5,700 nucleotides of DNA from a bacterium (GTDB lineage Bacteria > Fidelibacterota > Marinisomatia > Marinisomatales > JAHJCW01). Below, piece by piece: positions 1 to 5,700 of this stretch. The position numbers were made by a program, and so were the translations under genes. The notes beneath the pieces are model-generated. The model worked only from the letters and a program-made list of their open reading frames with translations, was not told the origin of the DNA and searched no databases. The stretch lies in the NCBI GenBank assembly GCA_030621275.1, contig JAUXHY010000100.1, forward strand, positions 1 to 5,700, in the 5' to 3' direction. Positions within the stretch are counted from its first letter, which is position 1, and the number at the start of each line of letters is the position of its first letter.

Positions 1-155
1 GGATTTTATTTCCAATTGTATTTTTACTTATTATAATTATTATGCCAATGGGATTAAGCGTTAAAATATTTATTTCAATTTTGTATCCAGTTTTGTGGGT
101 TGTATTAATTGCCAACCAAAATGATCGCAAACGATTAATAGGGCTGTTCAATTGA
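1..155 (+). CDS. C-terminal end of a polytopic inner-membrane protein (5' partial)
   Basis: An open frame enters from the left edge (first complete codon at 3) and ends at TGA 153-155, leaving 50 residues. They form two strongly hydrophobic stretches, roughly residues 2-16 and 20-41, rich in Ile, Leu and Val. A short basic tail with N-D-R-K-R precedes the final LIGLFN. This is what the last two membrane helices of a polytopic protein with a cytoplasmic, positively charged C-terminus look like. Its stop overlaps the start of a glycosyltransferase gene by 4 nt, so the two are probably translationally coupled. In polysaccharide clusters this position is often held by a Wzy-type polymerase, a Wzx flippase, an EpsG-like protein or a membrane sugar-phosphate transferase, but no diagnostic motif is visible and I do not assign one. 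It is unlikely to be a chance ORF because of its composition and the neat overlap. Confidence 0.7.
   Translation, partial: ILFPIVFLLIIIIMPMGLSVKIFISILYPVLWVVLIANQNDRKRLIGLFN
140..143 (+). promoter_or_regulatory. Probable ribosome binding site (AGGG) for the TTG-initiated glycosyltransferase
   Basis: AGGG lies 8 nt before the TTG at 152-154, inside the last codons of the upstream membrane protein gene. It matters because it supports a non-ATG start. The in-frame stop at 122-124 leaves no ATG, GTG or earlier TTG between it and 152. Confidence 0.5.
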
Positions 156-1255
156 TTGCTGTTGTTACTTGCGGTCATCATCCTGATGACGAAAGAATTT
201 ATGAACGAGAGATAAAAACGTTATTAAAAGCTGGATACGAAATAACATACTTTACGCGCTGGAAGGGAGATAATTATTTATCAGAAGAAAATTTATGGCA
301 TCGGAATTATTCTCATAAAGACCTTTCAATTAGAGAATACACACAAGGAATTTTAAAGGATTTTAAAGTACTTAAACCTTCTGTAGTTCACATTCATGAA
401 TTTGAATTGTTACCCTTAGCAAAGAAAGCAAAAAAATTATATAACACTAAAATAATTTATGATGTACATGAAGCAAATATTGAATTATGGGATGTTTCTT
501 CATCTAAGCCAGCGGGGATAAAACAAATCATAAATAAATCGCTAAATCATTATGAAAAAGGATACTTGAAGAATGTTGATTATGTGTTAACGACAACACT
601 GGAGTTAATTAACCGATATGAGAAAAGGGGAGTAAAATCTGTTTTTATACCAAATTATCCAATTGCTTTGCCAAGGCGAAGTAAAAAGTCAGCAATTCCT
701 ACGATTATTTACCATGGGCAAATTTCTTTAGAAAGAGGTTTAGAAGATTTAATCAGTGCTATACCATCATTAATTAAAAATGGATTGTTATTTGAAGTGA
801 AAATATATGGCACAGAAAGAGTTCCCAATACAATAGAGCACCTTAATGGCTATATTAATGAATTGAATGTAGAGGATATTGTGAAAATACATAGTCAAAT
901 ACCCCATGATGAAATGCTTAAAGAGCTGTCAAAAGCGCATATTGCCGTGATTCCATTCCGGGATCATCCAATGTTCAGAATTGCAATTCCGGTAAAAATG
1001 TTTGAATCTATGTGGGCGCGCTGCGGTATTATCGCAAGCGATTTGGATTCAATAAGAGATTACGGAGAAGGGTTTATTGAATTTTATCCACCGGGTGATG
1101 TTGAAGCGTTAAGTCGATCAATTGAAAGATTATTAATTAATGATGAAGAGCTGAAACGTATGGGAATAGAAGGTTCAAAATTGATAAAAGAAAAATATAA
1201 TTGGAAGAAAGTTGAGCCGATTTTATTAGATGTTTATAATAGGGTTGTAAGTTGA
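152..1255 (+). CDS. GT4-type (GT-B fold) glycosyltransferase, TTG start
   Basis: This 367-residue protein has the usual length of a family 4 (group 1) glycosyltransferase, a retaining enzyme that moves a sugar from a nucleotide donor to a growing glycan at the cytoplasmic face of the inner membrane. The N-terminal Rossmann half opens with a beta strand and HHPDDERIYERE (residues 9-20), a conserved opening in this subgroup. VHIHEFE (79-85) and IIYDVHE (101-107) follow. The C-terminal donor-binding half begins near residue 184 with YHGQISLERGL (187-197), whose Arg-Gly usually contacts the nucleotide phosphates. PVKMFES with Lys282 and Glu285 is the counterpart of the family's P.K..E element. 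The start is the TTG at 152: an in-frame TGA lies at 122-124, no earlier standard start exists, and the conserved first strand begins right after it. The gene overlaps its upstream neighbour by 4 nt and its downstream neighbour by 4 nt. Donor and acceptor cannot be read from the sequence. Confidence 0.93.
   Translation: MIAVVTCGHHPDDERIYEREIKTLLKAGYEITYFTRWKGDNYLSEENLWHRNYSHKDLSIREYTQGILKDFKVLKPSVVHIHEFELLPLAKKAKKLYNTKIIYDVHEANIELWDVSSSKPAGIKQIINKSLNHYEKGYLKNVDYVLTTTLELINRYEKRGVKSVFIPNYPIALPRRSKKSAIPTIIYHGQISLERGLEDLISAIPSLIKNGLLFEVKIYGTERVPNTIEHLNGYINELNVEDIVKIHSQIPHDEMLKELSKAHIAVIPFRDHPMFRIAIPVKMFESMWARCGIIASDLDSIRDYGEGFIEFYPPGDVEALSRSIERLLINDEELKRMGIEGSKLIKEKYNWKKVEPILLDVYNRVVS
1241..1244 (+). 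promoter_or_regulatory. Probable ribosome binding site (AGGG) for the second TTG-initiated glycosyltransferase
   Basis: AGGG lies 7 nt before the TTG at 1252-1254. The surrounding octamer TAATAGGG (1237-1244) is the same as that before the previous gene (136-143). An in-frame TAG at 1240-1242 excludes any earlier start for the downstream gene. Confidence 0.5.
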
Positions 1256-2337
1256 AAATTCTATATATCTCTCCTGAAAACACAGTAGGTACATTAAGTC
1301 TATGGAAAAAAGCTCACGAAAAACGTGGCAATCAATGTGATTTTGTAACGCTTTATCCAACAAGGCATGATTACGATTCAGGTTATTGTTTGAATTTACC
1401 ATTGATTTCAGCTAACTCTTTTTATTTAAAATTTCGTCATAAATACTATCAGTATCATAAAGGTAGCGAAGGCTCTTTTAAGGATAAAGAAGGATTTCCA
1501 CCCGTGTGGAAGCCTAATTCATATTTAGAGAAACAATATTTTCGCTTTCGCGATTGGTTGTGGCATTTTAAGATAGAAAAAGCAATCAAGGAACTTGATC
1601 TGCTTAATTATGATATTTTTCATATTGAATGGGGTTTGGGATTTTACCGAGACGGGCGGTTTGTTCAAAAATTAGCAAAAATGGGTAAACACATTGTTTG
1701 TGGTTATCATGGACAAGATTTGAGAATACGCGGAGTAATTGAAGAAATAGATCGAGTAAGTAGTTTAAATGTAACAAGTGAATTGGACTTATTGGAAAAA
1801 CACCCGAATATTAAATATTTATTCTTGCCATTTGATACTAATAAATATGATCCAAACTTTGAATTAAATGATCCAATCAGAATTTGTCACGGTCCTACAA
1901 ATCGTCATTTTAAGGGCAGTGAAACAATTATTCCAATCTGTGAAAAAATTGCCAATGAAGAAAATATTGAATTTGTATTAATTGAAGATAAATCAATTGC
2001 CGAAGCTATGAAAATTAAACAGAGTTGTGATATCTTGATTGATCAAGTGCATAATCGCGGTGGTTGGGGTTATGGTATGAATTCAGTCGAGGCAATGTCA
2101 ATGGGATTAGTTTGCTTAACAGAATTAATTCCTAAATATGAAGAGTTTATTCCTGATCATCCGTTTGTTAATGTAAAAGGAGATACATTATTTTTAACTT
2201 TAAAAGAATTAGTGCGGAATCGAAATCGGATTCGTAATCTTAAAAAGAAAAGTAGAGAATGGGTTGTGAAATATCATGATTTATATAATACCGCAAATAC
2301 ATTATATCATTATTATGAAGAATTAAAATGGATCTAA
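1252..2337 (+). CDS. Divergent GT-B glycosyltransferase (GT4/group 1-like), TTG start
   Basis: This 361-residue protein has a GT-B layout. It opens with a typical first strand, MKILYISPEN, followed by a long aromatic and basic insert at about residues 55-105 (many Tyr, Phe, Trp, Lys). FHIEWG (123-128, with His124 and Glu126) and GYHGQDLR (151-158) occupy the acceptor half. The donor half starts near CHGPTNRHFKG (212-222, Lys221). It ends in DQVHNRGGWGYGMNSVEAM (264-282), where Glu280 matches the conserved acidic residue that binds the donor sugar. Variants of this HGP..R..KG and DQ....G.G...VEAM pattern occur in a recognised subgroup of group 1 transferases in surface-glycan clusters. The TTG at 1252 is the only possible start near the N-terminus, because TAG 1240-1242 is in frame and no Met occurs for over 100 residues. 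The gene overlaps its neighbours by 4 nt (upstream) and 10 nt (downstream). The specific sugar is unknown. It most likely acts after or before the adjacent transferases in one pathway. Confidence 0.87.
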   Translation: MKILYISPENTVGTLSLWKKAHEKRGNQCDFVTLYPTRHDYDSGYCLNLPLISANSFYLKFRHKYYQYHKGSEGSFKDKEGFPPVWKPNSYLEKQYFRFRDWLWHFKIEKAIKELDLLNYDIFHIEWGLGFYRDGRFVQKLAKMGKHIVCGYHGQDLRIRGVIEEIDRVSSLNVTSELDLLEKHPNIKYLFLPFDTNKYDPNFELNDPIRICHGPTNRHFKGSETIIPICEKIANEENIEFVLIEDKSIAEAMKIKQSCDILIDQVHNRGGWGYGMNSVEAMSMGLVCLTELIPKYEEFIPDHPFVNVKGDTLFLTLKELVRNRNRIRNLKKKSREWVVKYHDLYNTANTLYHYYEELKWI

Positions 2338-3257
2338 TAGAATTTCCAACATTATCAATAGTTGTACCGTGTTTTAATGTAGAACATGTCGTGGGAAAGT
2401 GCATAAATGCACTTTTAGTTCAGGATTATCCTAGGGAAAAATTTAATATTATAATTGTTGATGATAGGTCGAATGATGATACCGGTAAAATAATTCAACG
2501 GTATCAAGAAAATGAGCAAGTTAAGATAATAAAACATTTTCGGAATAGAGGTCTTTCTGCAGCACGTAACAGCGGAATAAAAGCAAGCAAATCTCAAATT
2601 GTAGGATTTCTGGATAGTGATATGGTTGTAAAAAAATACTGGGCAAAATCAATGGTAAGCGAATTATCAAAGGACGGAGTAGTAGCATGCATGGGAGGAA
2701 TAACATTAGCGGACTCTTTGATTCCAAATAAGTTGGATAAATTTTTGTATAATCCAACCAGAGGTGTGCTCAAACATGGAGAAAATAAACCAATTCAGTT
2801 TAAGTGGTTTCTATTAAACAATACTGCGGTTAAAAGAATGGTTATTAATGAAATAGGCTTATTTGATGAAAGTATATCCAGTTATGGCGGTGAAGATACT
2901 GATTTTGCCATCCGCCTATGGGATAAATATTCGGAGGGGCTCAGGTTTTCATCTAATGCTGTTGGCGAACACTATCATCAACGCCCACTTAGGGAATTGC
3001 AAGAAAAAATGGAAAATTACGGTCAGACAAATTACTTAAGATTATTAGAAAGATACCCTGTCCATACCAAAGATTTAGCAGGGGACTGGATAAATTCTTT
3101 AAAGGGGAAATTAGTTTTTAATCCGTTAGTTAATTGGTTTGTCAAATTGGTTTATTTTGTAATTCCCATTCCTTATTTTGTGAGGTATTTTATAGCCTCT
3201 AGCCTTATGAGGGGAGCCCGTAATCCAGAAGAAGGAATTCCTAAATTCAATAAGTAA
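2328..3257 (+). CDS. GT2-family (GT-A fold) glycosyltransferase
   Basis: This 309-residue inverting-type transferase has all the main GT2 signatures. LSIVVPCFN (9-17) forms the first strand, and IIIVDDRSNDDTG (about 41-53, Asp45 and Asp46) binds the nucleotide. GFLDSDM carries Asp96-Ser-Asp98 as the metal-binding DXD motif. YGGEDTDFA (Glu189, Asp190, Asp192) supplies the catalytic-base region, followed by HYHQR (215-219). Residues about 270-292 (Trp270 to Ser292) are hydrophobic with a few basic residues. They probably anchor the enzyme at the inner membrane as one helix or a re-entrant segment. The ATG at 2328 lies inside the end of the preceding gene (10-nt overlap), with GAAG at 2317-2320 as a weak ribosome-binding site 7 nt upstream. 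The conserved first strand starts eight residues later, so this start fits. Expected role is addition of a sugar to a lipid-linked glycan intermediate; the donor cannot be deduced. Confidence 0.94.
   Translation: MDLIEFPTLSIVVPCFNVEHVVGKCINALLVQDYPREKFNIIIVDDRSNDDTGKIIQRYQENEQVKIIKHFRNRGLSAARNSGIKASKSQIVGFLDSDMVVKKYWAKSMVSELSKDGVVACMGGITLADSLIPNKLDKFLYNPTRGVLKHGENKPIQFKWFLLNNTAVKRMVINEIGLFDESISSYGGEDTDFAIRLWDKYSEGLRFSSNAVGEHYHQRPLRELQEKMENYGQTNYLRLLERYPVHTKDLAGDWINSLKGKLVFNPLVNWFVKLVYFVIPIPYFVRYFIASSLMRGARNPEEGIPKFNK
2396..2415 (+). repeat. Perfect 9-bp inverted repeat with a 2-nt centre inside the GT2 gene
   Basis: AAAGTGCAT (2396-2404) and ATGCACTTT (2407-2415) are exact reverse complements around AA. 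As RNA it would fold with eight pairs and a TAAA loop, followed by a short T-run (2413-2416). It encodes the KCINALL helix after the first strand of the GT2 fold, a normal part of the protein, so coding constraint may explain it. As DNA it is a symmetric 20-bp site that a dimeric protein could bind; no such role is shown. Confidence 0.4.
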
Positions 3258-3258
3258 A

Positions 3259-4107
3259 ATGAAAACATTGCGATTTACTAAATCATCTAAATTTATTTTA
3301 ATTTGTTTTGTTGTAATTTTTCAAAGGAACTTATTATTCGGTGCTTTTGAAACATATCCTATGTCTACAGCAAATTTGGCATTTGGTAGGATCAATATGA
3401 ATTATAAAGGAAATTTGATTGATATAATTAATGAACCAAGTAGTATAATCAATTTTAATATGAAAGGCGGAGAAATCATCTGGAACAGACCCTTCCAAAT
3501 TAATGAATTGCAACAAACGGCATTTGCCTTGGGAATAATGTATAAAAATTGGGGATTTGGAATTAGTGGAAGCACCTTTGGTAATAATATTTATAACGAA
3601 AGTACACTGGTGTTAAGCGTAGCAAAATCGGTTAAAAAGAAGTTGTCACTTGGTGCAAATATTATACTCTATCAACTTAAGATAAATGATTATGGAACAG
3701 CACACGCTCCGGGTCTTTCCGCATCAATGCGATATACAATTAATGATAATTGGGATTGGATTACTACAATCAGGAACATTAATTATCCAAAAATAGGTGC
3801 TTCAAAAGATGAATTACCGCAAGTTGTTACAACAGGTTTTGTGGGTACGGTACATGAAATTCTTACAATTGCAACTGAATGGGAACAAGACCTTGCATAT
3901 AAAGGAGCAATTAAATTTGGAGTTATGGTAAAACCATTAAAACAATTGTTATTTTCGGTTGGATATGTATCAAATCCCGGTCAACTAACAGCGGGGTTAT
4001 CTATCAATATTAATAAAGTATATTTTGAATATGGCACAATTGCGTACAGCGACCTTGGCTTATTTACACATCAGCTTGGTATTGGCGTTAATCTTGATCG
4101 GCGTTAA
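3259..4107 (+). CDS. Exported small outer-membrane beta-barrel protein, PorV/UPF0164-like
   Basis: The 282-residue product starts with a signal peptide: basic Lys2, Arg5, Lys8 and Lys11, then a hydrophobic core FILICFVVIF (12-21), with likely cleavage near Ala29. The mature part begins with A..AFGR (38-44) and a N-E-P-S element (58-61). These resemble the 'GA..lG.G.A..A......NPA' opening of PorV/PorQ and UPF0164 outer-membrane proteins. The rest is alternating polar and hydrophobic strands with Gly/Tyr/Phe-rich turns. It ends in FEYGTIAYSDLGLFTHQLGIGVNL, in segments: FEYGTIAYSDLG, then LFTHQLGIGVNL. That repeats the usual last-strand pattern of these barrels, so the C-terminus appears intact. 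The ATG sits 1 nt after the stop of the GT2 gene, so it belongs to the same transcript. PorV homologues can act as outer-membrane shuttles in type IX secretion, but nothing here shows that role. Family assignment is by pattern recognition; barrel topology is more certain than the name. Confidence 0.75.
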   Translation: MKTLRFTKSSKFILICFVVIFQRNLLFGAFETYPMSTANLAFGRINMNYKGNLIDIINEPSSIINFNMKGGEIIWNRPFQINELQQTAFALGIMYKNWGFGISGSTFGNNIYNESTLVLSVAKSVKKKLSLGANIILYQLKINDYGTAHAPGLSASMRYTINDNWDWITTIRNINYPKIGASKDELPQVVTTGFVGTVHEILTIATEWEQDLAYKGAIKFGVMVKPLKQLLFSVGYVSNPGQLTAGLSININKVYFEYGTIAYSDLGLFTHQLGIGVNLDRR

Positions 4108-4150
4108 GCCGATTAATGCTCAACAGAAAGAAGCTGCTACTTTCCTGTAA
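4031..4150 (+). pseudogene. Detached 5' end (signal peptide) of the downstream beta-barrel gene, ended by an in-frame TAA
   Basis: In the same frame as the large downstream barrel, ATG 4031 opens a 39-codon stretch that ends at TAA 4148-4150. It has Arg5, a hydrophobic run ISLVLALILIGV (14-25), and then KPINAQQ, a typical FCB-group signal peptide ending with cleavage after Ala30. The next residues, KEAATFL, lead directly into NLDAEIAIPEED after the stop. The frame is unbroken, so no frameshift is needed: changing TAA to GAA would give FLENLDAE. I infer that this is the true N-terminus of the next gene. The start is uncertain: ATG 4031 overlaps the preceding gene by 77 nt and lacks a clear ribosome-binding site, and TTG 4040, 4055, 4076 and 4082 are also in frame. 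ATG 4031 is preferred because the shorter TTG 4076 version would lack any positive charge before its core. Confidence 0.6.
4094..4116 (+). repeat. Inverted repeat (hairpin) across the stop codon of the small barrel gene
   Basis: Arms 4094-4102 and 4108-4116 pair over 9 bp with one G-T wobble. The inner six pairs (ATCGGC/GCCGAT) are perfect. The 5-nt loop GTTAA contains the TAA stop of the small barrel gene (4105-4107). No T-run follows, so it is not a normal intrinsic terminator, and it lies within the signal-peptide coding part of the next gene. It could modulate coupling between the two barrel genes or be chance. Confidence 0.35.
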
Positions 4151-5700
4151 AATCTTGATGCGGAAATTGCCATTCCCGAAGAAGATATTGTTTTAATCAA
4201 TGAAATTTTCAAAGGGCAGTGGCCTTTGGGCAAGGAATTAGCAAAGAAAATAATGAAACTATCATTTATTGACTATGATGATGAACAGGCACTGAATGCT
4301 GTTTCGGATAGCGAATCACTATTGGCTATTTCTCAAAATGAGGAAATATCAGAAGATCTAAGACAATTGATAAAAATTATTGATAAATCAGTATTACGGT
4401 ATAAAGATATAGGCGATATACTTGTAAATCAATATATGGTATTCAATGATGATTATCGCTATCGTTGGAAATTTAATTATAGTGCAAATAATTATTCCGC
4501 TGGCCTAATTGCCGAACGTGACCCAAACGAAAAGAAATTGATCGACCACCTATCAGGATATTTAACAAAAAAATATAATCATGGGGAATTAATACTTGGT
4601 GATTATCAAATTGTTACCGGATTTGGTCTATGGTCATGGAGATCGGTATCTACGCGGAAAAGTTTTGAAACACTTGCCGGGCTTCCGAGAATAGGGCGCG
4701 GTATCGCGCCATATCGTTCATCCAATGAAGCGTGGTATTTAAGAGGAATTGGCTACACCAAGGAAACAAAAATGGGCAACCTGCTTATTTCGGGAGGCTA
4801 TACATTACAAGACGGTAAGTTAGATAGTACAGGAAGTTTGTTACTTAGCTATTCTGGACTGCATACCGGCGCCACATCTATAGAACAACAAAACAATATT
4901 ACAGAATCAGTGGTTCTGGGACAATGGAATTTTACTAAACCAAATACGAATATTGTAACATCAATTGCTGGCGTTCGTTGGAATGATAAAAACGATAACG
5001 ATAGTCGAGATTGGAGTGGCTCAGTTGCATTTAATCAATTATTCGAATATGGGAATATATTTGGTGAGATTGGACGCGGATATAATCGCACTGCGGGAAC
5101 TATAACCGGGTTAAGGTTGAAATTTCCAAATGTGAAGTATTTAATTTCAGCACGATATTATTCAAAAGGATATTCTGCCTTGAGATCAAATCCTTTTACT
5201 GAATGGGTTGGCAATGATCGCAATGAATTCGGACTTTTTCAAAGTATTAGTTATAAATACAACCGGAATCTTTTTACTATTTACGGAGATTTATTTAAAG
5301 TAAGCGATATAGAAAATGATGATTTGTTTCCTAAGTCAGGACAAGAAGCCGGGTTGCGATGGGAAAAACGGAAAGGAAGACGATATCAAAGAATACAATG
5401 GAAGTGGGAGAAAAAATCGTTGGAAAATGATGGAGTGTATTTACTTGCCAAACAATCTAAATATAAAATTGATAATACATTGAAATATAGCGGTGTATTC
5501 AATTTAACTAAATCTATGTGGGGAAAATTGCAATTAACATATTCTATTGACGAAACAAGTGAGTCTAAATCACAATCTTATGGTTTAGATACACAAGTTT
5601 GGTTTGAAAAGGATAATATTACCGTATTCTTTGATGTTGTTACAACCGTTACAAATGGTGGCTCGGCTTGGATATATTTTTGGGATGTTAATCTTCCGGG
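4151..5700 (+). CDS. Large outer-membrane beta-barrel protein of the helix-hairpin-helix/barrel family (5' end broken, 3' partial)
   Basis: The frame is open for 516 codons to the window edge with no stop. About the first 85 residues are helical and charged (4151 to about 4405). They sit where relatives carry helix-hairpin-helix repeats, but here no clear LPGIG-type hairpin is visible, so this domain is divergent or worn. From about 4430 the sequence becomes a barrel with alternating aromatic strands and Asn/Asp/Gly turns. Family marks are LGDYQIVTGFGLWSW (4595-4639) and GRGIAPYRSSNE (4694-4729) followed by a strand with LRG. I recognise these from Bacteroidota-type 'helix-hairpin-helix domain-containing' outer-membrane proteins, whose function is not established. 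The signal peptide lies upstream of TAA 4148-4150. After that stop, the first usable starts are TTG 4226 (AAAGGG 9 nt before it) and ATG 4253; neither would restore export. Either a sequencing error hides one intact gene or the gene is inactivated. The intact downstream frame, with no further lesions, favours an error or a very recent mutation. Confidence 0.8.

Noticed and set aside
2415..2757. Two short antisense reading frames opposite the GT2 gene
   Set aside because: They overlap well-supported coding sequence with GT2 motifs on the + strand, show no domain pattern or ribosome-binding site, and are expected by chance opposite an AT-rich gene.
3184..3225. Possible terminator between the GT2 gene and the small barrel gene (CCTC and GAGG segments)
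   Set aside because: The pairing is only four to five bases, lies inside coding sequence, and has no following T-run; the next gene starts 1 nt after the stop.
3334..3516. Short antisense reading frame opposite the small barrel gene
   Set aside because: It lies opposite the conserved N-terminal part of an exported protein and its translation shows no recognisable pattern.
4120..4180. Frameshift as the cause of the broken large barrel gene
   Set aside because: The signal peptide part and the barrel part are in the same frame, so only the TAA codon needs explaining; no insertion or deletion is required.
4116..4196. A 26-codon frame starting ATGCTC just after the small barrel gene, with a Lys-rich, Leu-rich start ending in Ser-Cys that resembles a lipoprotein signal
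   Set aside because: It is in another frame from the large barrel, has no ribosome-binding site, stops after 26 codons, and overlaps the better-supported signal peptide frame.
1..5700. tRNA or rRNA genes, CRISPR arrays, insertion sequences
   Set aside because: No cloverleaf-like segment, regularly spaced repeat, transposase motif or terminal inverted repeat was seen by reading both strands; coding sequence accounts for essentially the whole window.

Overview
The window is AT-rich (about one-third GC by eye) and every gene lies on the + strand. Genes overlap by 4, 4, 10 and probably 77 nt, or are separated by 1 nt. There is no internal promoter or terminator I can defend, so this looks like the middle of one long operon. 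There are no RNA genes, insertion sequences, CRISPR arrays or long repeats, and no gene-free stretch approaching 300 bases. The organism is a Gram-negative, because two exported outer-membrane beta-barrel type proteins are encoded. The barrel families (a PorV/UPF0164-like protein and a barrel with the GDYQ and GRG..PY..S.E signatures of Bacteroidota-type helix-hairpin-helix barrel proteins) suggest the Bacteroidota/Ignavibacteriota/Calditrichota/Marinimicrobia side of the FCB group. That placement is an inference.

Layout. Positions 1-155 hold the C-terminus of a polytopic membrane protein. Three glycosyltransferases follow: a GT4-type GT-B enzyme (152-1255, TTG start), a divergent GT-B enzyme (1252-2337, TTG start) and a GT-A/GT2 enzyme (2328-3257). 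Then come a signal-peptide-bearing small beta-barrel protein (3259-4107) and a large beta-barrel protein whose reading frame is open from 4151 to the window edge. An in-frame TAA at 4148-4150 separates the large protein's apparent signal peptide (from about 4031) from its body.

Working together. The membrane protein and three glycosyltransferases are what is expected in a surface polysaccharide (O-antigen, capsule or exopolysaccharide) cluster. The glycosyltransferases would add sugars to a lipid-linked or protein acceptor at the inner face of the cytoplasmic membrane. The two outer-membrane proteins may serve export or surface display of that glycan, or may simply be the next genes in the transcript; the sequence does not decide. 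The main anomaly is the TAA in the last gene: a single G-to-T change from GAA would create it, so it is either a real nonsense mutation or a sequence error. A second point of interest is the near-identical start junction (TAATAGGG, then a TTGA stop/start overlap) used by both TTG-initiated glycosyltransferase genes.
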